Shown: positions 55,000-64,000 of the stretch, piece after piece
How the letters are laid out: each line of letters begins with the position of its first letter
Position numbering within the stretch: position 1 is the first letter of the stretch
NCBI GenBank assembly: GCA_002279795.1
Contig: NCCT01000002.1
Span: 1-64,000 of the forward strand
Length of the DNA: 64,000 bases
Source of the DNA: Hydrogenophilales bacterium 12-61-10
Lineage (GTDB): Bacteria; Pseudomonadota; Gammaproteobacteria; Burkholderiales; Thiobacillaceae
Direction of reading: 5' to 3'
Notes under the pieces: generated by a model
Seen by the model: only the letters and a program-made list of their open reading frames with translations
Told to the model about the DNA's origin: nothing
Databases searched by the model: none
Translations under genes and position numbers: made by a program

Positions 55000-55434
55000 A
55001 TGTCACCCTGCCATGTTTTGCTGCTGCTCGCCGCGCTGGCGAGCGCATCCGCCAGCGCCGACGCGCTTTATAAATCGGTCGACAGCGCAGGCAACGTGAG
55101 CTACTCGTCGACCCCGCCGAAGGCTGGAAAAGTCGAAAAACTGGAGGTCGCACCGCCCCCCAGCGAAGCGGAAGTGCGGGCGACCGAGGCGCGGCTGAGA
55201 AAGAACGCGGCCCAGGCGCAGGAACTGCAAGCCCAGCGCCAGGACAGGCAGGCGGCGGAGGCCGCGCGCGAAGCGGAAGAAGCTCGCCAGCGCGAGGAAG
55301 CGCAGGCGGATGCGCCCGACGCATCGGGCCCGCCGGCTGCGCCCCCACCCTTCTACCCACCGCCGATTTCGGGCTACCCGGGCGAGCCCGGGGCGCGCCC
55401 CTATCCGTATCCAGCGTTGCCGTTTCCGCGCTGA
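55000..55434 (+). CDS. DUF4124-domain secreted protein
   Basis: The 144-residue protein has a signal peptide (cleavage near ASASA-DALYK) followed by the DUF4124 motif ALYKSVDSAGNVSYSSTPPK. A charged helical segment (residues about 62-105, Glu/Ala/Arg-rich) and a Pro-rich tail follow (PPFYPPPISGYPGEPGARPY). DUF4124 proteins are common in beta- and gammaproteobacterial periplasm and are uncharacterised. GAAAGGAG precedes ATG 55000. Confidence 0.85.
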   Translation: MSPCHVLLLLAALASASASADALYKSVDSAGNVSYSSTPPKAGKVEKLEVAPPPSEAEVRATEARLRKNAAQAQELQAQRQDRQAAEAAREAEEARQREEAQADAPDASGPPAAPPPFYPPPISGYPGEPGARPYPYPALPFPR

Positions 55435-55456
55435 ACCGGTCACGGCGGGCGGTCGT

Positions 55457-57148
55457 TCAGCTCGCCAGCAGCACGAACAGCAGCAGCAGATTCAACGCGA
55501 TCGACAACGCCGCCACCAGCGGCCAGGCGCCCGCAGGCGAGCGCTCGATCAGCGGCGTGCGGCGGCGCAGCAGCGGGTTGGCTTCGCCGCGCTCCAGCGC
55601 CAGCAGCATTTCTTCGGCCGTCTCGAAGCGTTGCGCCGGATCGCGCGCAACGGCCTTCAGCAGCACGTTCTCCAGCCAGGGCGGGATGTCCGGACGGGTG
55701 CGCGAAGGCGGCGCGGGCTCGCCGAATTTAGGGCGCTGGAACGGCTCGATTTCGCCGTAGGGATAGTTGCGCGTGAGCAGGTGGTAGCCGCTTGCGCCCA
55801 GCGCGAAGAGATCGCTCTGCGGGCTGGCCTCGATACTGTTGAACAGCTCGGGCGCCATGTAGCTCGGGGTGCCGGGCTGGGCATGCAGCTCGCGCGTGTC
55901 GAGGATGGGACAGCGCGCCACCCCGAGGTCAAGAATGCGCAGCTTGCCTGCGGGGTCGACGTGCAGGTTGGCCGGCTTGATGTCGCGATGCACGATGTCG
56001 AGCCGGTGCAGCGCAGCCAGTCCCTTGAGCACCCGGATCATCAGGGTGACGACCTCCACCGGCGAGAAATGCTGGCCAGCGTCGAGCTGGTCCTGCAGCG
56101 TCGCGCCTTCGTAATAGCGCACCGCGAAGTACAGGAAATTGCGGCCGGGCAGCGCCAGCACGTCTGGGAAGTAGTGCGAATGTACGCGCTTTAAAAACCA
56201 CTCTTCGGCCAGCAGCCTGCACGCCGCATTGGCGTCGCCCGCCAGAATCGGCTGCAGCGTCTTGAGCGCCCAGCGCTGGCCAGTTTTTTCGTGGTGCGCG
56301 CGGTAGATCAAGGCGTCGCGGCCGCTGTGCAGCACGTCCTCGATCACGAAATCGTCGAGCCGGGCGCCGGCGCCAAGCTTGCCGGGCAGCGGCAGGTCGC
56401 GCGCATCGCTCAGTGCATCTTCAGCCTCGTCAGTCTCGCCGAGCGCGTCGATCCGGACCACCAGCGCGGTCGCGTTGTCCTGCCCGCCATGCGCATGCGC
56501 CGCCCCGACCAGCGCATCGGCAACCCGCTGCGGCGCGTCGTGCAGTTTCAGCAGGCGGTGCAGCTCAAGCTGGCCCAGCGGCTCCCACACGCCGTCGCAG
56601 GCGATCAAAAAAACATCGCCCGCGAGCAGCTCGCCCTCGCCAAAATCCGGCAGCACGTGGGTGTCGAGACCCAGCGCGCGCTTGAGCACATGCGACATGC
56701 CGGGGGTTTCCCACACATGGTCGACCGTCAGCTGCGCCAGGGTTTCGCCGCGCAGGCGGTACAGGCGGGTATCGCCTACATGGGCGTAATGGAAGCGGCG
56801 GCCGCGCAGCACCAGGCTGGTGAGCGTGGTCGCCATGCCGCCGGCGTCGGTGCGCGACGCCAGCTGACCCGACAGCCAGCGATTGATCGCCGCCAGTACC
56901 GCGCCCAGCGCGTGCGGGGTTTCCCAGGTGTCGGGGGTGGCGTAGTAGTCGGCGAGCAGATTGCGCACCGAGGTCTCGGCCGCCTCGCGCCCGTGCGAGC
57001 CGCCCGACACGCCATCGGCCACCACCGCCAGCATGCCCTTGGTGGCCGCCAGCTGCGGATCGGCCGGCTCGACGAAGCCGCCGTAGTCCTCGTTGCGCTC
57101 GCGCGGGCCGGTGGCGGTGGCGTAGCCGAAATCAAGTTTCAGGGGCAT
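55457..57148 (-). CDS. Bifunctional PP2C phosphatase / Ser-Thr protein kinase of the nitrate-assimilation cluster
   Basis: The 563-residue protein joins a PP2C domain (residues 1-240: RNEDYGGFVEP, VVADGVSGGSHGREAAE, HVGDTRLYRL, CDGVWEPLG, GGQDNATALVV) to a kinase domain (about 260-520). The kinase has ALKTLQP (Lys), HRDIKPANL and DLGVARC (DLG for DFG). A C-terminal transmembrane helix follows (LVAALSIALNLLLLFVLLAS). The glycine loop is weak (LHSGRDALIYRAH). It is the last gene after narK. Pseudomonas aeruginosa PA1782 occupies a similar place, so control of nitrate uptake or reduction is plausible. Confidence 0.88.
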   Translation of the reverse strand: MPLKLDFGYATATGPRERNEDYGGFVEPADPQLAATKGMLAVVADGVSGGSHGREAAETSVRNLLADYYATPDTWETPHALGAVLAAINRWLSGQLASRTDAGGMATTLTSLVLRGRRFHYAHVGDTRLYRLRGETLAQLTVDHVWETPGMSHVLKRALGLDTHVLPDFGEGELLAGDVFLIACDGVWEPLGQLELHRLLKLHDAPQRVADALVGAAHAHGGQDNATALVVRIDALGETDEAEDALSDARDLPLPGKLGAGARLDDFVIEDVLHSGRDALIYRAHHEKTGQRWALKTLQPILAGDANAACRLLAEEWFLKRVHSHYFPDVLALPGRNFLYFAVRYYEGATLQDQLDAGQHFSPVEVVTLMIRVLKGLAALHRLDIVHRDIKPANLHVDPAGKLRILDLGVARCPILDTRELHAQPGTPSYMAPELFNSIEASPQSDLFALGASGYHLLTRNYPYGEIEPFQRPKFGEPAPPSRTRPDIPPWLENVLLKAVARDPAQRFETAEEMLLALERGEANPLLRRRTPLIERSPAGAWPLVAALSIALNLLLLFVLLAS

Positions 57149-57262
<114 letters not shown>

Positions 57263-57267
57263 CCAAA

Positions 57268-58479
57268 TCAAACCTTCGCCCCCGAAATCGCCGCCGCGCC
57301 CCAGGTGGTGCGCCAGCGCTGTTTCACCACGGTCAGGCCAAGCAGCGCCACCACGCTCAGGCCGGCAAAAATCAGCAGGCCGAGCTGATAGCTGCCGGTC
57401 TGGCCCTTGATGAAGCCCAGGCTGGCTGCCAGATAAAAGCCGCCGACGCCGCCGGCCATGCCGACCATGCCGGTCATCACGCCGATTTCCTTGCGAAAGC
57501 GCTGTGGCACCAGCTGGAACACGGCGCCGTTGCCGAAGCCGAGCGTGCCCATGGCGAGCATGAATCCCGCCAGCGCCAGCCAGGCATTGTCAGAGCCGAA
57601 GCTGACGATGACGAGGAACAGGGCTGCCAGCGCATACACCACCAGCAAGGTGCGGATGCCGCCGATGCGGTCGGCCAGCATGCCGCCCATCGGCCGCACC
57701 AGCGAACCGGCCAACACGCAGGCGGCAGTGAAATAACCTGCGTGCACCGGCGTCATGCCGTACTGGTCGTGGAAATAAATGGTGAGACTGGAGGCCAGGC
57801 CGACGAAGCCGCCGAAGGTGACGAAATAGAAGAACATGAACCACCATGCGTCGCGGTCTTTCAGCACGTTCAGGTACTGGTGCAGCGATTTCGGCGGCGG
57901 GCAGTCGGGCGCGTCCTTGGCGAACACCAGATAAACCAGGAACGCCATGCCGACCGGAATCAGCGCGATGCCGAACACGTTGCCCCAGCCGAAGGCGACC
58001 GCGAGGCCGGGGGCGAACAGTGCGGCAAAGACGGTACCCGAGTTGCCCGCGCCGGCGATGCCGAGCGCCGTGCCCTGATGCTGCGGCGGATACCAGCGCG
58101 ATGCCAGCGGCAACGCCACCGCGAAAGCCGCGCCGGCAAAGCCAAGCAGCACGCCGAGCATCAGCACCTCGCGGTAGCTGTGGATGCCCGCCAGCCACGC
58201 CCACAGCAAGCCCGCGATCACCACCAGCTGGCCGATCAGGCCGGCCATTTTCGGCTTGAGGTGGTCGACCAGCACACCCATCACGATGCGCAGCAGCGCG
58301 CCCGCCAGCACCGGCGTGGCCACCATCATGCCCTTCTGTGCGGCACTGAGGCCGAGGGTTTCGGCAATCTGCACGCCGAGCGGGCCGAGCATCACCCACA
58401 CCATGAAAGCGATGTCGAAATAGAGAAAGGCGGATAAAAGCGTAGGCGTGTGCCCCGACTTCCAGAAGTCGCGTGTCAT
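57268..58479 (-). CDS. narK: NarK-type nitrate/nitrite transporter
   Basis: The 403-residue MFS protein has 12 predicted transmembrane helices. It carries the nitrate-porter signature GIAGAGNSGTVFAALFAPGL in the first half and GFGNGAVFQLVPQRFRKEIG with VGMAGGVGGFYLAA in the second. The MFS loop is LVDHLKPKMAGL. It imports nitrate for NasA/NirBD. ATG 58479 is chosen because it begins MTRDFWKSGHTPTL with GGAG upstream. It is 73 bp after nirD. Confidence 0.93.
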   Translation of the reverse strand: MTRDFWKSGHTPTLLSAFLYFDIAFMVWVMLGPLGVQIAETLGLSAAQKGMMVATPVLAGALLRIVMGVLVDHLKPKMAGLIGQLVVIAGLLWAWLAGIHSYREVLMLGVLLGFAGAAFAVALPLASRWYPPQHQGTALGIAGAGNSGTVFAALFAPGLAVAFGWGNVFGIALIPVGMAFLVYLVFAKDAPDCPPPKSLHQYLNVLKDRDAWWFMFFYFVTFGGFVGLASSLTIYFHDQYGMTPVHAGYFTAACVLAGSLVRPMGGMLADRIGGIRTLLVVYALAALFLVIVSFGSDNAWLALAGFMLAMGTLGFGNGAVFQLVPQRFRKEIGVMTGMVGMAGGVGGFYLAASLGFIKGQTGSYQLGLLIFAGLSVVALLGLTVVKQRWRTTWGAAAISGAKV

Positions 58480-58551
58480 GGTGATGCTCCTGCCGAAGGA
58501 CGGAATTTCCGCCCGTATCAATTATGTTTTTTTGGACTGCGGTCGTGCTGT

Positions 58552-58884
58552 TCAGGCTGCCGCGCTGGCGGCCACCTCCGGGTCGAGCCACACCCGCCCT
58601 ACTTCGATCTTGATCGGGAACTCGCGGGCGCAGCCCACGTCTGGCGCCACCGCGCAGCCGGAGACCAGTTCGAGATTCCAGCCATGCAGCGGGCAGGTCA
58701 CCTTGCGGCCGTGCACGATGCCTTGCGACAGCGGGCCGCCCTTGTGCGGGCAGCGGTCTTCCAGCGCGAACACCTCATCGTCGGCGTTGCGGAACACGGC
58801 AATCGCGAGTGCGCCGTGATTCACCACGCGCGCGCCGAGTTTGGGTATCTCGGTCAGATCGCATACTTCAAGCCATTGGGTCAT
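58552..58884 (-). CDS. nirD: Assimilatory nitrite reductase small subunit
   Basis: The 110-residue Rieske-type protein has the paired motif RCPHKGGPLSQG and CPLHGWNLEL, giving two Cys and two His, and VFALEDRCPHK typical of NirD. It partners NirB in NADH-dependent nitrite reduction to ammonia. It follows nirB by 28 bp. Confidence 0.95.
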   Translation of the reverse strand: MTQWLEVCDLTEIPKLGARVVNHGALAIAVFRNADDEVFALEDRCPHKGGPLSQGIVHGRKVTCPLHGWNLELVSGCAVAPDVGCAREFPIKIEVGRVWLDPEVAASAAA

Positions 58885-58912
58885 GTTGCTTCCTTGTTAT
58901 TCAGGGTCAAAA

Positions 58913-61363
58913 TCAAACAGCCAGTGCTTCAAATTCATGCGCAAACTTGCTTTCCTGGGTGCGCTCGATCCACGGATCTTTTTCGACCGATAGTGCGAAC
59001 AGCATCCGCTCGTGCAAGGCTTTGCGGCCTTCGTGGTCGTCGAGGATTTTCTTCTTCACATAATCCAGTCCCACGCGCTCGACGTAGTGCACGGTGCGGT
59101 CGAGGTAGCGCGCTTCTTCGCGGTAGAGCTGCAGGAAAGCACCGGTGTATTCGATGACCTCGGCTTCGGTCTTGACCTTGATCAGGAACTGCGCGACTTC
59201 GGTCTTGATACCGCCGTTGCCCGCGACGTAAATCTCCCAGCCGGAATCGACACCGATGATGCCAACGTCCTTGATCGCGACTTCGGCGCAGTTGCGCGGA
59301 CAGCCGGAGACCGCGAGCTTGACCTTGTGCGGCGCCCACATTTTCCAGAAGATTTTTTCCAGATCGACGCCGAGCTTGGTCGAGTCCTGGGTGCCGAAGC
59401 GGCACCACTCCGAGCCCACGCAGGTTTTCACCGTGCGCAGCGCCTTGCCGTAGGCGTGGCCCGACGGCATGTCGAGATCGGCCCACACTTTGGGCAGGTC
59501 CTCCTTCTTCACCCCCAGCATGTCGATCCGCTGGCCGCCGGTGACTTTGAGTGACGGGATCGAATACTTGTCGACCACGTCGGCGATGCGACGCAATTCG
59601 CCCGGCGTCACCTGGCCGCCGAACATGCGCGGAATCACCGAGTAAGTGCCATCCTTCTGGATGTTGGCGTGGGCACGTTCGTTGATGAAGCGGGACTGCG
59701 GGTCGTCCTCCGCCTCGCCCGGCCAGGTCGAAATCAGATAGTAGTTGAGCGCGGTGCGGCAGCTGGCGCAGCCGTTGGGCGTGTTCCATTCCATGAAGGT
59801 CTGCACCTGCGGAATCGTCAGCAATTTATTTTGCCGTATCGACGCGCGCACCTCTTCGTGGGTGTGGTCGGTGCAGCCGCACATCGATTTGGTTTTCGGC
59901 GTGGCGGAATAGTCGCCGCCAGCGGTGGTCGCCAGAATCTGCTCGACCAGACCGGTACACGAGCCGCACGACGACGAGGCCTTGGTGTGCTTGCGCACGT
60001 CTTCCAGCGTGAACAGTCCCTTTTCGCGGATCGCCTTGACGATGTCGCCCTTGCACACGCCGTTGCAGCCGCACACTTCCATGTCGTCGGTCATCGACGC
60101 GGCCTTGTTGATGCCGCTATGGCCGAGGTTGCCGCAGTGATCCTGGCCGAACATCAGATGGTCGCGCAGTTCGTTGACGTTCTTGCCGTCGCGCAGCAGC
60201 GAGAAATACCACGCGCCGTCCACGGTGTCGCCGTACATCACGCCGCCGACCAGCTTGTTGTCCTTGATCACCAGCTTCTTGTAGACGCCGCCGATGGGGT
60301 CGGAATAAAGGATCGATTCGGTGCCCTCGCCGCCCATGAAGTCGCCGGCGGAAAACAGGTCGATGCCGGTGACCTTGAGCTTGGTCGAGGTCACCGAGCC
60401 TTTGTAACGGCTGATGCCGTGCTGCGCCAGATGGTTAGCCACCACCTTGGCCTGTTCGAACAGCGGCGCTACCAGGCCGTAGGCGATGCCGCGGTGCGCC
60501 GCGCATTCGCCGACCGAATAAATGCGTGGATCGAAGGTCTGCATGGTGTCGCTCACCACGATGCCGCGGTTGCAATGCAGGCCCGAGGACTCGGCCAGTT
60601 CGGTATTCGGGCGGATGCCGACCGCCATCACCACCAGGTCGGCGGGTGCGGAATCGCCATCCTTGAACTTGATCGCGCAGACGCGGCCCGACTCGCCGCG
60701 CACCAGTTCCGCCGTCTGTTTCTGCAGCAGGAACTTCATGCCCTTTTCTTCCAGGCTCTTTTGCAGCAGGCGCGCCGCCGGCTCGTCGAGCTGGCGCTCC
60801 ATCAGCCACGGTCCGATATGCACCACCGACACCTGCATGCCGCGTTTCATCAGGCCATTGGCCGCTTCCAGCCCGAGCAGGCCGCCGCCGATCACCACGG
60901 CGTGCTGATACTGGCTGGACGCCTGAACCATCGCGTCGACGTCGGCGATATCGCGGAAGCTGATGACACCCGGCAAGTCCGCACCCGGAACCGGCAGGAT
61001 AAACGGGTTGGAGCCGGTCGCCAGCAGCAGGCGGTCATAGCCAACGCGCATGCCGTCTGCCGTTTCCACCTCGCGCTTGTTGCGGTCGATTTTCACGACC
61101 TTTTTGCCCACGTGCAGCGTGATGTTGTTTTCGCTGTACCAGTCGAGCGGGTTCAGCACGATGTCGTCCACCGTCTGCTCGCCCGCCAGTACCGGCGACA
61201 GCCGGTTGTAGTTGGGGTGCGGCTCGGCGCCGAACACGGTGACGTCATACAGGTCTGGCGCGAGCTTCAGCAGTTCTTCCAGCGCACGTACGCCGGCCAT
61301 GCCGTTGCCAACCATCACGAGTTTCATTTTCTTGGCGGGGATATTCATGTCCATCTTGCTCAT
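58913..61363 (-). CDS. nirB: NADH-dependent nitrite reductase large subunit
   Basis: The 816-residue cytoplasmic enzyme has an FAD/NADH module (LVMVGNGMAGVRALEELLKL, AVVIGGGLLGLEAANGLMKR, YSVGECAAHRG). Two BFD-like [2Fe-2S] stretches follow (CGCNGVCKGDIV...SSCGSCTG and MCGCTDHTHEEV...GCASCRTALN). The siroheme/4Fe-4S sites are EWCRFGTQDSTKLG and AVSGCPRNCAEVAIKDVGII. It reduces nitrite to ammonia. ATG 61363 has CGGAG upstream and a sigma-54 promoter about 30-45 bp before it. Confidence 0.97.
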   Translation of the reverse strand: MSKMDMNIPAKKMKLVMVGNGMAGVRALEELLKLAPDLYDVTVFGAEPHPNYNRLSPVLAGEQTVDDIVLNPLDWYSENNITLHVGKKVVKIDRNKREVETADGMRVGYDRLLLATGSNPFILPVPGADLPGVISFRDIADVDAMVQASSQYQHAVVIGGGLLGLEAANGLMKRGMQVSVVHIGPWLMERQLDEPAARLLQKSLEEKGMKFLLQKQTAELVRGESGRVCAIKFKDGDSAPADLVVMAVGIRPNTELAESSGLHCNRGIVVSDTMQTFDPRIYSVGECAAHRGIAYGLVAPLFEQAKVVANHLAQHGISRYKGSVTSTKLKVTGIDLFSAGDFMGGEGTESILYSDPIGGVYKKLVIKDNKLVGGVMYGDTVDGAWYFSLLRDGKNVNELRDHLMFGQDHCGNLGHSGINKAASMTDDMEVCGCNGVCKGDIVKAIREKGLFTLEDVRKHTKASSSCGSCTGLVEQILATTAGGDYSATPKTKSMCGCTDHTHEEVRASIRQNKLLTIPQVQTFMEWNTPNGCASCRTALNYYLISTWPGEAEDDPQSRFINERAHANIQKDGTYSVIPRMFGGQVTPGELRRIADVVDKYSIPSLKVTGGQRIDMLGVKKEDLPKVWADLDMPSGHAYGKALRTVKTCVGSEWCRFGTQDSTKLGVDLEKIFWKMWAPHKVKLAVSGCPRNCAEVAIKDVGIIGVDSGWEIYVAGNGGIKTEVAQFLIKVKTEAEVIEYTGAFLQLYREEARYLDRTVHYVERVGLDYVKKKILDDHEGRKALHERMLFALSVEKDPWIERTQESKFAHEFEALAV

Positions 61364-61393
61364 ACTCCGAATTCAATAGGCTTGAACCTTATA

Positions 61394-61409
61394 AGCAAGA
61401 GCAATGCCA
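61394..61409 (-). promoter_or_regulatory. Sigma-54 (-24/-12) promoter of nirBD-narK
   Basis: The minus strand reads TGGCATTGCTCTTGCT, matching TGGCACGNNNNTTGCW at 14 of 16 positions with correct GG-GC spacing. It lies about 31 bp upstream of nirB. This indicates nitrogen-regulated expression through NtrC or a NasT/NasR-like route. Confidence 0.8.
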
Positions 61410-61494
61410 CTCTGCAAACTCAACATAAGCATTTGATTCATATATATTTTGCAGCGGTCATGTTCCGCACGCGGCACGAGATGGCACCAGATAA

Positions 61495-61517
61495 GTGCGC
61501 GAAAAACGGTCGCGCAC
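61495..61517 (-). promoter_or_regulatory. Inverted repeat GTGCGCGA-N7-TCGCGCAC, candidate activator site
   Basis: Perfect 8-bp arms sit about 90 bp upstream of the -24 element of the nirB promoter, a normal distance for an NtrC-type enhancer. The spacing resembles but does not equal the NtrC consensus TGCACC-N5-GGTGCA. The remainder of the 312-bp gap (61364-61675) shows no gene. Confidence 0.4.
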
Positions 61518-61675
61518 CATCAAACGGCGTGCCGGGATCCAATGCCCGTTTTATGGGCGTGGTCATTGTCTCGCGTGCCATGTCGTGGGGCGCCTCCACC
61601 TGCGATGGCGCATTACGCAGGAAAGCATGCACCCAAATGGATTACGCCGCCTCATGGCAGCGCAGAAGCCATGAT

Positions 61676-64000
61676 TCAGGCTGCGAGCGGGGTCGTCGCC
61701 AGCAGGCGCTTCAGCTCGGGCACGCAGGAGCCGCACTCGGTGCCGCATTTGAGCGTGGCCTGCAGCGCGGCCAGATCCGCGCCCGCGGCTATGGCGGCGA
61801 CGATGTCCGGCTCGGCCACATCCAGACAATTGCAGATGATGCGGCCGCGGCCGATGCCGCCCGACGGCGGCTGCGTGACCGGCGCCAGCAGCCAGGCGCG
61901 CACGTCCATCGCCGGGGCGCCGGCGGCGATCAGGTCCTTGAGCCAGTCCTGCGCGGCGGTTTCGCCGGACAGGCGGGCGCCGGTGATGACGCCATCCTCC
62001 ACCCGCGCCTTTTTCCAGATGCCGCGCCGCGCGTCCTGGTAACTCATGGTCAGGAGCGGATCGTCCAGCCCGAAGGCGGCGTCCATTTCCTGCACCAGTT
62101 CTTCCGGCAGCGGCCCTTTGCTTGCCGCCTGAAACACCAGCACGGTCTTGTCGCGCCCGGTGAGACCGGCGGTGGCGTAATCGAAGTGCGCGAGAAAGGG
62201 CTGCGCCTGCCGCAGCAGGCTGGCGCCGTCGCCACGCCGCATGATGGCGCGCCGGTAAGGCAGCTCGACTGGTTCAACCTGCACCGCGCAATGCTTGAGC
62301 TCGGGCTGGCGCGACACCGGGTCGACCACGTCCAGCGTCAGCGCATTCACGCCGCGTCCTGCCATGAAACGGCCGCCCCAGTGCATCGGCATGAAGGTCT
62401 GCCCGGCACGCAGTTCGTCGCTGGCCGCCACCTTGACGACGAGGCTGTCGCGCCGGCTTTTCACCCGCACCAGTTCGCCGTCCTTGAGGCGGCGCCGCTC
62501 CATGTCGCTGCGCGCCATCGACAGCAGCGGCTCTTCGACGTGCGAATACAGCCGCGCCACCAGACCGGTGCGGCTCATGCCGTGCCACTGGTCGCGCAGG
62601 CGGCCGGTGTTCAGATGCAGCGGATAACGCGCGTCGATGGCTTCGGACACCGAGATATACACCGCATTGTGAAAGCGCGCGCGGCCGCTGGCGGTGGGAT
62701 AAAGGCCGTCGGCATACAGGCGGAGCTTGCCCGCTTCGCTTCCCGTGGCAAACGGCCATTGCCGCGGCGCCTGCTCCAGCAGCGCATAGGACAACCCGGT
62801 GATGTCGAGGTCGCGCCCGCGCGTCGATTCGCGGTGCTCGTTGAACACGGCTTCAGCGTCGGCATACGGAAACAGGCGCGCGCCCTTCTCCGGCATCAGC
62901 CGCCGCGCGAAATCGCAGACGATGGCCCAGTCCGGGCGTGCTTCGCCCGGCGGCGGCACCGCCGCGTGAACGCGCGTAATGCAGCGCTCGGAATTGGTCA
63001 CCGTGCCCTCGGTTTCGCCCCAGGCGGATGCCGGCAGCAGCACATCGGCGTAGCGCGCGGTTTCGGTATCGGCGAACGCCTCCTGCAGCACCACGCATTC
63101 GGCCATCTGCAGGGCCTCGTGCACCAGCGCCTGGTTCGGCAGCGACTGCGCGGGGTTGGTGCAGGCGATCCACAGCGCCTTGATTTCGCCGCGCTTGACC
63201 GCCTCGAACATCTCGATCGCAGTCTTGCCCGGCGTCGCCGGCACGGCGTCCACGCCCCACAGCGCGGCGACTTCGGCACGATGTGCGGGGTTGCCCATGT
63301 CGCGGTGCGCCGACAGCAGGTTCGCCAGCCCGCCGACTTCGCGCCCGCCCATTGCGTTAGGCTGACCGGTGAGCGACAAGGGCGCGGCGCCCGGTTTGCC
63401 GATCTGCCCGCTCGCCAGATGCAGGTTGATGAGGCTGGCGTTCTTGTCGGTGCCGCAGCTCGACTGATTAAGCCCCTGGCAGTACAGCGACAGCGTCGGC
63501 CCCTGGGCGAACCAGCGCGCCGCCTGGACGATGTCGGCCACGGCGACGCCGCAGATCGGCGCGACTTTTTCCGGCGAATATTCACGCACGGTGGCGCGCA
63601 GCGCGTCCCAGCCTTCGGTGTGCGCAGCGATGTAATCGCGGTCGATCAGTTCTTCCCACAGCATCACGTTGAGCATGGCGTGAAACAGCGCCACATCGGT
63701 GCCGGGCAAAATCGACAAATGCAGATCGGCCTCGGCCGCTGTGTCGGTGCGGCGCGGGTCCACCACGATCAGCTTGAGCGCAGGGTTGGCCTTGCGCGCC
63801 GCCTCGATGCGGCGAAACAGGATGGGATGGGCGTAAGCCGTGTTCGACCCGGCGATGAAAATCACCCCGGCATGGTCGATATCGTCATAACAGCCGGGCG
63901 GCGAATCCGCGCCCAGCGTGGCCTTGTAGCCCGTCACCGCCGACGACATGCACAGGCGCGAATTGGTGTCGACGTTGTTGGTGCCGATCAGGCCTTTGGC
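61676..64000 (-). CDS. nasA: Assimilatory nitrate reductase catalytic subunit (partial, N-terminus outside window)
   Basis: The last 774 residues of a molybdopterin oxidoreductase are present, reading in from the window edge as AKGLIGTNNVDTNSRLCMSS. Motifs include IFIAGSNTAYAHPILFRRIE, NQSSCGTDKNASLINLHLAS, PNAMGGREVGGLANLLSAHR and RLRDQWHGMSRTG. A C-terminal BFD-like [2Fe-2S] domain is present (IICNCLDVAEPDIV, CGTECGSCVPELKRLL), as in NasA enzymes that take electrons from NADH via another subunit. The N-terminal [4Fe-4S] region is beyond 64000. It is first in the order nasA-nirB-nirD-narK-kinase. Confidence 0.94.
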   Translation of the reverse strand, partial: AKGLIGTNNVDTNSRLCMSSAVTGYKATLGADSPPGCYDDIDHAGVIFIAGSNTAYAHPILFRRIEAARKANPALKLIVVDPRRTDTAAEADLHLSILPGTDVALFHAMLNVMLWEELIDRDYIAAHTEGWDALRATVREYSPEKVAPICGVAVADIVQAARWFAQGPTLSLYCQGLNQSSCGTDKNASLINLHLASGQIGKPGAAPLSLTGQPNAMGGREVGGLANLLSAHRDMGNPAHRAEVAALWGVDAVPATPGKTAIEMFEAVKRGEIKALWIACTNPAQSLPNQALVHEALQMAECVVLQEAFADTETARYADVLLPASAWGETEGTVTNSERCITRVHAAVPPPGEARPDWAIVCDFARRLMPEKGARLFPYADAEAVFNEHRESTRGRDLDITGLSYALLEQAPRQWPFATGSEAGKLRLYADGLYPTASGRARFHNAVYISVSEAIDARYPLHLNTGRLRDQWHGMSRTGLVARLYSHVEEPLLSMARSDMERRRLKDGELVRVKSRRDSLVVKVAASDELRAGQTFMPMHWGGRFMAGRGVNALTLDVVDPVSRQPELKHCAVQVEPVELPYRRAIMRRGDGASLLRQAQPFLAHFDYATAGLTGRDKTVLVFQAASKGPLPEELVQEMDAAFGLDDPLLTMSYQDARRGIWKKARVEDGVITGARLSGETAAQDWLKDLIAAGAPAMDVRAWLLAPVTQPPSGGIGRGRIICNCLDVAEPDIVAAIAAGADLAALQATLKCGTECGSCVPELKRLLATTPLAA

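Overview
The window looks like the chromosome of a high-GC, sulfur-oxidising betaproteobacterium, most like Thiobacillus or a close relative. The reasons are a tol-pal/ruvABC/queCE cluster and a trp/rpe/gph cluster of betaproteobacterial type, a type I sulfide:quinone oxidoreductase with a divergent FisR-like activator, and a YeeE/TsuA-type sulfur transporter. Genus is inferred from gene content only. There is one tRNA (Lys-TTT). I saw no rRNA and no CRISPR array.

Layout. 1-2685 is a decayed accessory region abutting the 3' end of tRNA-Lys. It holds the tail of a BrnA-type antitoxin, a YafQ remnant, an intact Phd/VapC pair, an intact YefM/YoeB pair with a TGTACA operator, and two opposed tyrosine-integrase tails. 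One of these tails is split by a 179-bp non-coding element flanked by TA. 2801-3979 encodes the sulfur transporter. 4311-16569 is a long co-directional minus-strand block: (vapBC)-ruvC-ruvA-GGDEF-ruvA fragment-GGDEF-ruvB-ybgC-tolQRAB-pal-cpoB-queE-queC. The second GGDEF gene and the ruvA scrap between them look like a tandem duplication. 16829-22614 holds yebC, a ROK fructokinase, a phosphoribosyltransferase, a Na/K-ATPase-like P-type ATPase and a DksA-like protein. 22660-25798 is an alpha/beta hydrolase plus the AmmeMemoRadiSam pair (amrS and an amrB-amrA fusion). 26059-31111 holds Tat-exported PhoX, a type II NADH dehydrogenase and a HerA-like ATPase.

31207-44360 is the tryptophan region. 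trpG-(MBL hydrolase)-trpD-trpC is separated from trpE-gph-rpe by about 6.8 kb. That interval holds sqr/fisR, a leader-peptide/terminator/chorismate-mutase-like unit, an EamA transporter, tag, nat and a DUF1697 gene. 44459-55434 carries apaG, a possible 30-residue membrane protein, mltA, a frameshifted GGDEF-EAL protein with an orphan solute-binding protein, copA, a small secreted His/Gly/Asn-rich protein, an orphan TonB, a second DLH-like hydrolase and a DUF4124 protein. 55457-64000 is a nitrate-assimilation operon (nasA-nirB-nirD-narK-PP2C/kinase) with a sigma-54 promoter in front of nirB.

The strongest regulatory reading is that sqr and nirB each carry near-consensus -24/-12 promoters. The sqr promoter lies next to paired operator-like repeats and a FisR homologue with the three-cysteine spacing of the sulfane-sulfur sensor. 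A family of GTGAGCGG/GTAAGCGG inverted repeats recurs in at least four intergenic gaps between 42.8 and 57.3 kb.
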